This document shows positions 31,162 through 40,400 of a stretch of DNA of 64,000 nucleotides, in pieces (within the stretch, counting starts at the first letter, position 1; every line of letters begins with the position of its first letter). The notes under the pieces were generated by a model. That model did not search any database. It was given only the letters and a program-made list of their open reading frames with translations, and was not told the origin of the DNA. The position numbers were made by a program, and so were the translations under genes. The stretch covers positions 62,001-126,000 of the forward strand of contig BEIQ01000004.1 of assembly GCA_002898275.1 (NCBI GenBank). The letters are read 5' to 3'. The stretch is from a bacterium HR40. GTDB taxonomy: Bacteria > Pseudomonadota > Alphaproteobacteria > Geminicoccales > Geminicoccaceae.

Positions 31162-32492
31162 ACCGGTGCGAGGGTGGCGAACCCGGCCGGGAAGCGTCGC
31201 GGCGCGGGTTCCACCACGGCCAGACGATCGGCTGTGACCTCGACGATGGCGAGTCCGTGTTCGGCGAGCCCGTCCGGGCGCAGCCGGACGATACCGCCGT
31301 AACCGATGAAGCCTTCGGGAGCGGTCAACGCGGAGCGCGCGAATCGGCCTTCGTCCCGTGCCAGCACGAGCGCCAGGGCGGTGGCGTCGAAGGCGAGCAC
31401 GGCGAGCGGGCTGGGCTGTCTGCCGAACGCCTTGGCGAACTCGGACCGGAACTGTTCCATCGTCTCCGGGTCGCGCGTGGCGAACCGGGCACCTCTCAAG
31501 CTCGCCAGCTCGAACAGTCGGGGGTCCTCCTCGATCCAGCGGGCGGTGCCGAGAAACCGCACCTCCGGCGGACCGACATCGTAATAGTCGGCGAGCGCCA
31601 CGACGCTGCGTAGCCGCAGTCCGCCCTCGGCGATCAGCAGGGCGTCGAAGGGGGGAGGTCCGAAGGTCTCGCGCGTCCCGAGCTGAGCCAGCGCTGCCTG
31701 CGCCACCTCGTCGCCGCGCGCCTTCAGGGCGGCCTTTTGCTGTTCGAGCGCGGCCCGGCGCGCTTCGTAGGCGGAAATCCGGCGCATCGCCACATCGAGC
31801 TCGGGCTCGGTCTGGCCGAGCACTTCCGCGGGCGAGGACGGGTCGAGGCCGAAACGTTCGAGCGCCCTTTGCCAGGCCGCCCGCGCCCTCCGGCCGTAGG
31901 CGTCGTCCGAGGCCACCAGGGCGACGCGCCGCAGTCCCTCGCGGGCGGCGTGCTCCATCACCCGTTCGATCTGCTCTTCCGGCCGCAAGCCAAAGACGAA
32001 GGCGCCGGTCTCGGCCACCGTCGAGTCGTTGGAAAAGGTGATGAGCGGGATGCCCGCGTCGCGGGCGAGGGGAGCGACGGCCCGAGCCGAGACGGCGAAC
32101 AGCGGGCCCAGCACGATCCCAGCCTTTTCCTGGACCGCCGCCCGGAACGCCGCGACGGCCCCTTCGGGCGTCCCCCGAGTGTCCCGCGGCAGCAGCACGG
32201 TGCGCTTGTCGCCTACCGCAAAGAGCGCCATCTGCGCGGCATCGAGCATGTCCCGTCCGATCGCCGCATGCTCGCCGCTGAGCGGCAACAGCAGGGCTAC
32301 CACGGGCGGACCAGCTGGCTGAGGTGGCGGCTCCTCCCGCACCCGCGGCTGGGGCGGAGGCGCGGGAGCAGGTTGGGGTGCTGGGCGAGGCGGTTGCGTT
32401 CCCGGCTGACATCCGGCGAGGAGCATGAACGAAAGGCAGAGACCGGCAACCAGCCGCGACCGGATGACAGAACCGGCAGTCGAGGGCGACAC
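31104..32492 (-). CDS. LppC/LpoA-type penicillin-binding protein activator lipoprotein
   Basis: A 462-aa predicted outer-membrane lipoprotein. It has a signal segment RLVAGLCLSFMLLAGC with the lipobox cysteine at about residue 28, then a proline-rich spacer (residues 30-55) and a periplasmic-binding-protein-like domain. That domain shows VALLLPLSGEHAAIGRDML, AFRAAVQEKAGIVLGPLF and LITFSNDSTVA. This matches the LppC/LpoA family; in gammaproteobacteria LpoA activates PBP1a. It is divergent from rsmI, as lpoA is from rsmI elsewhere. The GTG start at 32492 is needed to include the basic n-region, and it overlaps the rsmI 5' end by 29 bp. The C-terminal tail beyond PAGFATL is unconserved. Confidence 0.87.
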   Translation of the reverse strand: MSPSTAGSVIRSRLVAGLCLSFMLLAGCQPGTQPPRPAPQPAPAPPPQPRVREEPPPQPAGPPVVALLLPLSGEHAAIGRDMLDAAQMALFAVGDKRTVLLPRDTRGTPEGAVAAFRAAVQEKAGIVLGPLFAVSARAVAPLARDAGIPLITFSNDSTVAETGAFVFGLRPEEQIERVMEHAAREGLRRVALVASDDAYGRRARAAWQRALERFGLDPSSPAEVLGQTEPELDVAMRRISAYEARRAALEQQKAALKARGDEVAQAALAQLGTRETFGPPPFDALLIAEGGLRLRSVVALADYYDVGPPEVRFLGTARWIEEDPRLFELASLRGARFATRDPETMEQFRSEFAKAFGRQPSPLAVLAFDATALALVLARDEGRFARSALTAPEGFIGYGGIVRLRPDGLAEHGLAIVEVTADRLAVVEPAPRRFPAGFATLAPVQAGSTTSSQNRAIASATR

Positions 32493-33396
32493 GGAGCGTT
32501 CTCCGACCGAGGCCGGAGAGGAGGCTAGCGGAAGCGCGAAGGAGCGACAACTCGCTCCCGGCCTGTGGGTCGTCGCTACCCCGATCGGCAATCTCGGTGA
32601 CATGAGCTGTCGGGCGCGCGAGGTGTTGGCGCGTGCCGATCTCGTGGTGTGCGAGGACACTCGGGTGACCGGCCGGCTGTTGCGCCACCTCGGGCTCGCG
32701 AAGCGACTCTTCGCCTATCACGATCACAACGCCGATCGGGTGCGGCCGTTTCTGCTCGGGAGGCTCGCCGCCGGCGAGCGCCTGGCTCTCGTCAGCGATG
32801 CCGGGACCCCCTGTATTGCCGACCCGGGCTACCGGCTCGTCCGGGAAGCCTCGCAACGGGGCATCCCGGTGCGGACGGTCCCGGGTCCGTCGGCGGTGAT
32901 CGCCGCCCTTTCGGTGGCCGGCTTGCCCACCGACCGTTTCCTGTTCGAAGGCTTCCTGCCGTCCAAGGGAGCGGCGCGTCGCCGACGCTTCGCTGCGCTC
33001 GCCGATCTCGACGTCACGCTCGTCCTCTTGGAGGCCCCGCACCGGATGGCCGAGACCCTCGACGATCTCCTGGCCGTGCTCGGCGATCGCGAGGCGGCGG
33101 TCGCCCGCGAACTCACCAAGCTGCACGAACAGGTGGTGCGGGCGAAGCTGTCGGAGCTGCGGGCGCGCCTCGGCAGCGACATCCCCGCGCGGGGCGAGTT
33201 CGTGCTGGTGGTGGCTCCACCCGACATCGCGCCGGTCGTCGATGTCGGCGATGCGACCGAGCTCTTGCGGCAGCTCCTGGCCTCGCACGGGCTGCGCGAG
33301 GCGGTCGAGCGGGCGGCGATACGCACCGGGCTGCCCAGGCGCCGGCTCTACGAGCTCGCTCTTGCGCTCCGTCGGGGCGAGAGGGAGGAAGAGTGA
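32464..33396 (+). CDS. rsmI: 16S rRNA (cytidine1402-2'-O)-methyltransferase RsmI
   Basis: Tetrapyrrole-methylase-fold enzyme that 2'-O-methylates C1402, the same nucleotide modified by RsmH encoded 12 kb away. The 310-aa product shows LWVVATPIGNLGDMS, DLVVCEDTRVTGRLL, the YHDHNA motif, SDAGTPCIADPGYRLVR, VPGPSAVIAALSVAGLPTDRFLFEGFLP and LLEAPHRMAETL. The only plausible start before the core is the ATG at 32464, giving an N-terminal tail of about 38 residues and a 5' overlap with the divergent lipoprotein gene. The stop overlaps the start of yraN by 1 nt. Confidence 0.96.
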   Translation: MTEPAVEGDTERSPTEAGEEASGSAKERQLAPGLWVVATPIGNLGDMSCRAREVLARADLVVCEDTRVTGRLLRHLGLAKRLFAYHDHNADRVRPFLLGRLAAGERLALVSDAGTPCIADPGYRLVREASQRGIPVRTVPGPSAVIAALSVAGLPTDRFLFEGFLPSKGAARRRRFAALADLDVTLVLLEAPHRMAETLDDLLAVLGDREAAVARELTKLHEQVVRAKLSELRARLGSDIPARGEFVLVVAPPDIAPVVDVGDATELLRQLLASHGLREAVERAAIRTGLPRRRLYELALALRRGEREEE

Positions 33397-33761
33397 TGGA
33401 TCGCTACCGCGCGGGCCTGCTCGCCGAAGCCCTGGCCGCCCTCGTCCTGCGTCTCAAGGGTTTTCGCATCCTCGCCCGCCGCTACGCCACCCGCCTGGGC
33501 GAGATCGACATCGTGGCCGAGCGGCGCGGGCTCGTCGTCTTCGTCGAGGTCAAGCGGCGCGCTCGCCACGCGGAGGCGCTCCTCGCGCTGCGGCCGCAGC
33601 AGCGGCGCAGGATCGAGCGGGCGGCGCGGCAATTTCTCGTCGAGCGGCCGCAGCTCGCCACCTCCGCCGTTCGCTTCGACGTCGTGAGCTTCGATCGCTT
33701 CGGCCTGCCTCGTCATCTTCCCGACGCTTGGCGGCCTGGGGACGGCGGCAGCCGGTCGTAG
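33396..33761 (+). CDS. YraN family (UPF0102) nuclease-fold protein
   Basis: A 121-aa protein with the UPF0102 pattern: GLLAEALAALVLRLKGFRIL, then RLGEIDIVAERRGLVVFVEVKRR, the D...EVK restriction-endonuclease-like signature. The role is unsettled in the family; a Holliday-junction or DNA-processing function has been suggested. It follows rsmI directly (TGATG overlap), as in many proteobacteria (rsmI-yraN). Its last 49 bp overlap the 3' end of mutY on the other strand. Confidence 0.92.
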   Translation: MDRYRAGLLAEALAALVLRLKGFRILARRYATRLGEIDIVAERRGLVVFVEVKRRARHAEALLALRPQQRRRIERAARQFLVERPQLATSAVRFDVVSFDRFGLPRHLPDAWRPGDGGSRS

Positions 33762-34828
33762 CCGCCGTGGCGCAAAAGCCGCCGGGTCAGCGAGGAAAGC
33801 GGCAGATCGGCAAGCTGCGAGGCCTCGTACCAATGCCCCTCGCTCGTCGGCGGGCACTCTTCGGCGAGATCGGCGCGCAGGAGCTGCACCCGCAGCTCGA
33901 TGTGCGTGAACAGATGGCGGACTTCACCCGCCACCGGCCGCCAGCAGCCGGGACAGGGCGGGGCGATCGGAGCTTCGTCGCTCTCGGCCTTCCGCCAGGG
34001 CTCGCCGGGCAGCTCGAAGAGCCCGCCGAGCAGCCCGTCCTCCGGTCGCCGTCGCAGCAGCACGCGGCCAGCCGCATCGACGGCGAGATAGGCGAGAGTG
34101 GACAGCTGCTCGCGGTTTTTCGCCGCCGGCCGCACCGGCAGCCTCGCCGCGATCCCGAGCCTGTGGGCCCGGCAGCTGCGAGCGAGCGGGCAGGCCCGAC
34201 AGTCGGGCCGTCGGGGCCGGCAGATCAGGGCGCCGAGTTCCATGAGGCCCTGGGCGAGATCGCCAGCGCGCTCGGGCGAGGCGAAGGCGGCTGCCGCCTG
34301 GCGCAGCTCGCGGCGGGCGCGTGCGAGCGGCCGGTCGATCGCGAAGAAGCGGGCGAGGACGCGCATGACATTGGCGTCGAGCGGCACCTCCGGCCGGCCA
34401 AAAGCGATCGCCGCTACCGCCGCCGCGGTATAGGGGCCGATCCCCGGTAAGCGGCGCAGCGCTTCGGCATCGTCGGGCACCTTTCCGCCGTGGCGCTCGC
34501 AAATGGCGCGGGCGCAGGCGTGGAGATGCCGGGCCCGGCGGTAGTAGCCGAGGCCCTGCCAGGCGTGCAGCACATCGTCGAAGGACGCGGCGGCGAGATC
34601 GGCGGCCGTGGGGAAGCGATCGAGCAGCCGCTCGAAGCGCCCGGCGACGGTGGCAGCGGTGGTTTGCTGCAGCATGAATTCGCTCACCAGCACCGCCCAG
34701 GGATCGCTCGCATACGCCGGGGAACGCCAAGGGAGCTCGCGGCGGTGGATCTCGTACCAGGCGAGCAGGCGCTCGCGTGCCTCGCTGACCTCGAGCTGGG
34801 CTTGGCACGGGCGGGCGGCGACAGACAT
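33713..34828 (-). CDS. mutY: A/G-specific adenine DNA glycosylase
   Basis: Removes adenine mispaired with 8-oxoguanine. The 371-aa product has the catalytic glutamate in SEFMLQQTT (E50), the helix-hairpin-helix LPGIGPYTAAA, the catalytic aspartate in PLDANVMRV (D151), and the [4Fe-4S] cluster cysteines C203-X6-C210-X2-C213-X5-C219. The C-terminal Nudix-like domain that reads 8-oxoguanine is present (VLLRRRPEDGLLGGLFELPG; HLFTHIEL). Start ATG at 34828. It is divergent from the DUF721 gene, with 45 bp between. Confidence 0.97.
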   Translation of the reverse strand: MSVAARPCQAQLEVSEARERLLAWYEIHRRELPWRSPAYASDPWAVLVSEFMLQQTTAATVAGRFERLLDRFPTAADLAAASFDDVLHAWQGLGYYRRARHLHACARAICERHGGKVPDDAEALRRLPGIGPYTAAAVAAIAFGRPEVPLDANVMRVLARFFAIDRPLARARRELRQAAAAFASPERAGDLAQGLMELGALICRPRRPDCRACPLARSCRAHRLGIAARLPVRPAAKNREQLSTLAYLAVDAAGRVLLRRRPEDGLLGGLFELPGEPWRKAESDEAPIAPPCPGCWRPVAGEVRHLFTHIELRVQLLRADLAEECPPTSEGHWYEASQLADLPLSSLTRRLLRHGGYDRLPPSPGRQASGR

Positions 34829-34873
34829 TAGAGGGGATCCGGACGACCCTGGCGGAAGCGGGGAGACGGTACG

Positions 34874-35407
34874 GTGCCGGACGAGAGCCTAGGCGCTACC
34901 CAGGTCCCGGCAAAGGGGGAGAGACGCGGGGGCGTGCGGGGTCTGGCCGCCCTGCTCGCCGGTGTGTTGGAACCCGCGGCCCGTCAGCGTGGCTTTGCGC
35001 GCGCCGCCCTGTTCGGCGAATGGCCGCGCATCGTCGGGCCCGCGCTGGCGGCCCGCTGTCTGCCGCTCGCCATCGAGTTCGCGCGTGGCCGCGCGCGCCA
35101 CGGCACCCTCGTGCTCGCCGCTGGCCCCGCCGCCGCGCTCGAGCTCCAACATCTGGCGCCCCAGATCATCGAGCGCATCAACACGTTCTTCGGCCAGCCC
35201 ACGGTGACCCGCCTGCGTTTCCGCCCGATGCCGCTGCCGCCGCTGGCCATGCCCGAGCCTCCCCCCTTGCGCGAGCTCGCGCCGGCGGAACGGGAGCGGG
35301 TCGCGGAGCGGGTGCAGGAGATCGCCGATCCCACCCTGCGCGAGGCCCTGCAGGCATTGGGCGAGGCCATCTTGCGCCGACAGTCCCCGCGGGAGACGTC
35401 GGCTTGA
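34874..35407 (+). CDS. DUF721 (DciA-like) protein
   Basis: A 177-aa protein with the DUF721 core GEWPRIVGPALAARCLP...(R)ARHGTLVLAAGPAAALELQHLAPQIIERIN. The family includes DciA, a loader of the replicative helicase in many bacteria. In alphaproteobacteria the mutY-neighbouring members are generally called DUF721 only. The C-terminal region (about residues 115-177) is proline- then arginine/glutamate-rich and not part of the core. A GTG start at 34874 is used. A GTG 21 codons later, just before the core, is possible. The stop overlaps the TTG start of the next gene. Confidence 0.87.
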   Translation: MPDESLGATQVPAKGERRGGVRGLAALLAGVLEPAARQRGFARAALFGEWPRIVGPALAARCLPLAIEFARGRARHGTLVLAAGPAAALELQHLAPQIIERINTFFGQPTVTRLRFRPMPLPPLAMPEPPPLRELAPAERERVAERVQEIADPTLREALQALGEAILRRQSPRETSA

Positions 35408-36720
35408 GGCTGCTGATCTTTGTCCCTGTGGTCTGCGTCTTGGGGCTGCTCGCGGGCTGTACGGGCGGCGGGCCGAGCGCGGTCCAAAGGGAGATTCTCG
35501 ACCGGGCTGCCGAGGCGGAGGCCGCCGGTCGCGTTGCCGACGCCATCGCCGCATATCGACGACTCGCCGAGGGCGGCGTGAGCGAAGCGATGTTGCGGCT
35601 TGCCGCGCTCTACGAGGAGGGACGCGGAGTCGAGGCCGATCCCGCCACCGCCTTCGCCTGGTACCGCCGCGCGGCCGAGGCCGGCCATCCCCGCGCCATG
35701 CGGCAGCTCGGCGATCGGCTGCGCGACGGCGATGGCGTGGCGGCCGACGCGAGGGAGGCGGCGATGTGGTACGAGCGGGCGGCGGCCGCCGGCGATCTCG
35801 CAGCCACCGGCCGGCTGGGACGCCTGCTGCTATCGGGCGACCCGGCGTTTCCGTCCGATCCCGCGCGCGGGTTCGCGCTGCTCGAAAAAGCGGCGACGGC
35901 GGGTGACGTCGATGCCCAGATCGCGCTCGCCGAAGCCTTGGCAGGGGAGAAGCTGGCGGGAGAAAAGGCGATGCTGCCTCGCCCGGCCGAGGCTCGGCGC
36001 TGGTATGCCATCGCCCACACTTCGCTCGAACGGCTGGTGGAGGAGGGCGACATGCGGGCAGCCGAGACCCTCGCCCGCCTCTACGCCGAGGGGCGAGGCG
36101 TCAAGCCCGATGGAGCGAGGGCAGCGGAGCTCTTCCACGTCGCCGCGAGGGGCGGACGTCTCGAGGCGCTCGTGCGCCTCGCGCGTCTCTATCGCGACGG
36201 CGGCCCCGGGCTTGCCGCCGACCCGGTACGGGCCATCGCCGCCTTCCGGGAAGCCGCCTCTCGCGGCCACCGCACTGCCGCCTACGAGCTCGGACGGCTC
36301 CTGCTCGAGCGGGCGACGAGCGATGGCGCCGCTGGCCCCGAGGCCGCAGGGTGGCTGCTCGAAGCGGCGGAAGCTGGGGAGTCGCGGGCCTGGTTCTGGC
36401 TCGGCGAGCTGTGGGGCGATCCCGGGACCCAACCCCACGATCCGGTACGGGCCGCCGAATATTGGGAAAAGGCGGGAAGAGCCGGCGAGGGCAAGGGCTT
36501 CTTCCGACTCGGCGAGGCAGCGCGCGAACGGGGCGAGCTCGAGGAGGCGGTGTTCTGGTTCGAACTCGCCGGCCAGAGCGGCTACGAGCGGGGTCGCGAG
36601 CTCGCTGCCCGTCACGCCGCTCGCCTCGATGCCGCCACCCGGGCGCGCCTCGCCGACCGCTTGAAAGCCTTCGTCGGGCAAGGGGGGAAGGTGCTTGCCG
36701 TTCCAGCACCGGGCACCTAA
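35404..36720 (+). CDS. Sel1-repeat lipoprotein
   Basis: A 438-aa predicted lipoprotein: TTG start (overlapping the previous stop as TTGA), a hydrophobic segment LLIFVPVVCVLGLLAGC with lipobox cysteine near residue 19, then about nine Sel1/TPR-like repeats through the whole chain. Typical units are AMLRLAALYEEGRGVEAD, AFAWYRRAAEAGHPRAM and AEYWEKAGRAGEGKG. Sel1 repeats are protein-protein interaction solenoids; the partner is unknown. A GGGAGA sequence upstream supports the TTG start. The location between DUF721 and dsbA is not a known conserved position for it. Confidence 0.85.
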   Translation: MRLLIFVPVVCVLGLLAGCTGGGPSAVQREILDRAAEAEAAGRVADAIAAYRRLAEGGVSEAMLRLAALYEEGRGVEADPATAFAWYRRAAEAGHPRAMRQLGDRLRDGDGVAADAREAAMWYERAAAAGDLAATGRLGRLLLSGDPAFPSDPARGFALLEKAATAGDVDAQIALAEALAGEKLAGEKAMLPRPAEARRWYAIAHTSLERLVEEGDMRAAETLARLYAEGRGVKPDGARAAELFHVAARGGRLEALVRLARLYRDGGPGLAADPVRAIAAFREAASRGHRTAAYELGRLLLERATSDGAAGPEAAGWLLEAAEAGESRAWFWLGELWGDPGTQPHDPVRAAEYWEKAGRAGEGKGFFRLGEAARERGELEEAVFWFELAGQSGYERGRELAARHAARLDAATRARLADRLKAFVGQGGKVLAVPAPGT

Positions 36721-36750
36721 GAGCAGAGCGCACAGGAAGCGGAGGCCCGG

Positions 36751-37350
36751 ATGTGGAGCCGTCGTCAGTTTCTCGTCCTTTCCGCGGCGCTCGCCGCCAC
36801 CCTGCCGGCGGGTCGAGTGGTGGCCGGCGAAGTGCGGGAGGGGGTCGTCGGCGACCCGGCGGCACCGGTGGCCATCATCGAGTATTTCTCCTTGACCTGC
36901 CCCCACTGCGCCGCCTTCCACCGCGAGACCCTGCCGGCGCTGCGCGCACGCTACCTCGATACCGGCAAGGTCAAGCTGATCTTGCGCGACTTCCCGCTCG
37001 ATCGCTACGCCCTGTTCGCCGCGCTCCTCGCCCACTGTGCCGGGCCCGAGCGCTATCCAGCCTTCGTCGATGTGTTCCTCGAAACCCAAGAGCAGTGGGC
37101 ACGCGCCACCGACCCCCTGGCTGCCCTCAAGCAGATCGCGCAACTCGGCGGACTGCCGCCGGAGCGGGCCGAAGCCTGTCTCGCGGATCAGGCGATGATC
37201 GATGCCGTCCTCAAGATGCGTCTCGAGGGCGAGAAGGTGCATGGCGTGCGTTCGACCCCGAGCTTCGTGATCGGCGGTAAACTCTACGCGGGCAACAATA
37301 CGCCAGAGCGCTTCGGGGAACTGATCGAGCCGCTCCTGCCGGCCAACTGA
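36751..37350 (+). CDS. Exported DsbA-like thiol oxidoreductase
   Basis: A 199-aa thioredoxin-fold protein with the active-site CPHC (C50-C53) in EYFSLTCPHCAAFH and the cis-proline loop in STPSFVIGG. The N-terminus [24 protein letters not shown] has a twin-arginine motif, suggesting Tat export to the periplasm. DsbA family members oxidise cysteines or, in the DsbA-like/ScsC branch, act in other thiol chemistry. This gene occupies the mutY-DUF721-dsbA-smc neighbourhood common in alphaproteobacteria. A membrane oxidase (DsbB) is not in the window. Confidence 0.92.
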   Translation: MWSRRQFLVLSAALAATLPAGRVVAGEVREGVVGDPAAPVAIIEYFSLTCPHCAAFHRETLPALRARYLDTGKVKLILRDFPLDRYALFAALLAHCAGPERYPAFVDVFLETQEQWARATDPLAALKQIAQLGGLPPERAEACLADQAMIDAVLKMRLEGEKVHGVRSTPSFVIGGKLYAGNNTPERFGELIEPLLPAN

Positions 37351-37461
37351 GCGGTATCGCCCGGCCGCGAGGACAAGGGCAAGGCGGGGCTCGTGCCTTT
37401 GCGCCCTTCAACCTGCGTGCTAACGTCACTTCCGTGACTGCAACGAGGCGTCGAGCCGCCC

Positions 37462-40400
37462 GTGAGATTGACGCGCCTTCGTCTTTCCGGCTTCAAGTCG
37501 TTCGCCGACCCGACCGAGATCGAGCTCGCCGACGGCCTCACCGGCCTCGTCGGCCCCAATGGCTGCGGCAAGTCCAACATCGTCGAGGCGCTGCGCTGGG
37601 TGATGGGCGAGAGCTCGGCACGCGGGCTGCGCGGCAGCGAGATGGAGGACGTGGTGTTCGCGGGCTCGGCGAGCCGCGCCTCTTTCGATGTCGCGGAAGT
37701 CACCCTGTGGATCGAGGGACCATGCGGCGACATCGCCGGGCCCGGCGAACAGGTCGAGCTGTCGCGGCGCATCGTGCGCGGCGTCGGCTCGGCTTTCCGT
37801 CTGCGCGGCCGCGAGGTGAGGGCGCGCGACGTCCAGAACCTTTTCTCCGATGCCTCGACCGGGGCGCGCAGTGCCGCCATCATCGGTCAGGGCGAAATCG
37901 TGCGGCTCGTGGACGTGCGTGCCGACGAGCGGCGGCGGCTGCTCGAAGAGGCGGCCGGCATCGGCGGCCTGCACGCCCGTCGGCGGGAGGCTGAATCGCG
38001 GCTGCAAGCGACGGCACGCAATCTCGAGTTGCTGGAACAGCGGCTCTCGCGGCTCGCGGAAGAGCGGACACGGCTCGCCAGTCAGGCGCGCGAGGCCGAG
38101 CGCTTTCGCCGACTCTCGGCGGAACTCAGGCGGCTCGAGATGCTGCGGCTGCTCGGGCACTACCGCGCGATCGAGCGGGTGCGGTCGGACCTGCGAGGCG
38201 AGCTCGCGCACATCGAGGCCGAGACGGCTCGACTGGCCGGACGTCGCGCGGAGATCGCGAGCACGGTCGAAGAAGGCCGCATCCGCCTATCGCGCCTTCT
38301 CGCCGAACGCCAGAGGACGGCCGAGAGCCTGGTCAGGCTCGAGGAGCGTCTGGCCCTGGCGGCCAAGCTTGCAGCGGAGCGAGCGCGCGAGCGCGAAGAC
38401 GCGCAGGCGCGGCTCGCGGCGGCGACCGAGGGCGAAGCCCGGGAGCGCGCGAGCCTCGAGGACATGCGTGCGCGGCTCGCTGCGCTCGATGGCGAGAGCG
38501 CCGAACTCACCGCCGCTTTGCCCCGACTGCTCACCGAGCGCGAGGAAATGGCCAGAGCGCTCGCCGCGGTCGAAGCCGAATGGGCGGGTGCTGAGGAACG
38601 CCGTGCCGCGCTGGCGCTCGAGGCGGCGCGCCTCGAGGCCACCCTCGCCCAGCTCCGCGAGCGGGAGGCCGAGCTCGGCCATCGGCAGCGGGAGCTTGCG
38701 GCGCAGACCGACGAGGAGGCCGAGGCCCGGCTGAGCGCGCGATGCCAGAGCCTCGCCGAGGCCGCGAGCCGTCTCGAAAGCCAGCGACGCGAGGCGGCGG
38801 CGCTCCTCGCCCGGCTCGAAGGCGAGCAGGAGGAGCTCGTGGCCGCCCGCGAGCAGGCAGAGGCGGCAGTGGCACGGGCCGAGGCCGTTCTCGCCGCAGC
38901 TTCGGAAGAGCGCCACCGGCAGGAGACATGGCTGGCTGAGCGACGAGCAGCCCATGTGGCGGCCGGGGAGAAGCTCGCCCTCGTCGACCGTCAACTGGCT
39001 CGGCTCGGGGAACGGGAACGGCGTCTCGAGGAAACGCGGGCCGAGCTTGCCGCGGATCGGCAGGCGAGGGAGCTCGAGCGGGCACGAGACGCCCTGGCCG
39101 GTCACGAGGGGGAAGTCGCCGCGGCGCGCGCGCGACTCGCGGAAGCCCTCCGGGAACGGGAAGCATGCGCGCGACGGATCGCCGAGCTCGAGGCGATCTG
39201 CCGTGTCGACGAGACCGCGGCCGTGCGCCTCGAGAGCGAGATCGCGGCCCTCGAGCGGCTGTTGCCGCCGACCCCCGGCGATGCCCTGCTGCACCGCCTG
39301 CGCCTGCCGGAGGAGCAGGCGCGGGCGGTCGCCGCCGTGCTCGGGGACGATCTCCTCCTCGGCACCGATCCCGCCGCCGACAGCTTCTGGCGCGAAGATC
39401 CGAGCGATCCGCGGCATCCCGGCGCCGAGCTCGGTCCGCCCTTCGGCCTCCAACCGCTGGCGGCGGGGTTCGAGCTGCCGGCGGCGCTGCGTCGGGCGCT
39501 CGCCCCTGTCGCGTTGGTCGATCCCGAGCGAGCCGACGGATTGCAACCGCATCTTCTGCCCGGGCAAGCCCTGGTCAGTCGCGAGGGTGGCCTGTGGCGT
39601 TGGGACGGGCTCGTGCGTCGGCCTGCGGCCACCCGAGAGACCTTCCGCCGCCTGGCAACGGAGCGGGAGATCGCGGAAAAGCGCGAGGCCCTAGCGCAGC
39701 TGCGCACCCGCATGGAAGAGCTCGCGACGCGGCTCTCGCGTCTTCGGGTAGAGAGCCGCGAGGCGGCCGAGCGAGCGGAGCGAGCGCGACGGGGACTCGA
39801 GCAGGCGGAGGCCGCCTGTGCCGCCGGTCGAAGCCAGGTCGAGCGCCTTGAGCGCGACCGCGCGGCGGCACGGGAGCGGCTGCAGGCGGTCGAAGCGGAA
39901 GTCGCCGCCATCCAGCGCGAACGGGCGGAAGCCGAGGGCATGCGCCGCGACCTTCTCGCGCGGCAGGCGGAGCTGGCGGTGGACGCCCAGGCCGAGGCCC
40001 AGCTCGAGGCTGCCCGCGCCGCCGAAGAGGCGGCGCGCGAGAAGCGCGAGGAGGCAAACCGGGAGCTCGCTGCGATCGTGCGCCGGCTGCGCGACCTCGC
40101 GGCGGCGATCGCCGCGGCGCGCAGCGACCGCGAGCGGCTCGAACGGGAGCTTGCGGTGGGGCGCGAGCGCGCGCGCGAGGCGGAAAGCGAGCGCGACCGG
40201 GTGCGGGCGATGGCGGTCCGACGGCAGGAGGAGCGCCTGCGGCTCGCCGACGAGCTCGGCCGCATCGGCGCGGAACGGTCTCGCCTGGAAGCCGAAGCCG
40301 GAAGGATCGCGGCCGAGCAGGCAGCCGCTGCCGCTGCCCGCGACCGTCTGCGGGAGCAGCAGCAGGCGCTGCGGCAGGACTGGGAGACCCTTTGCGCGCG

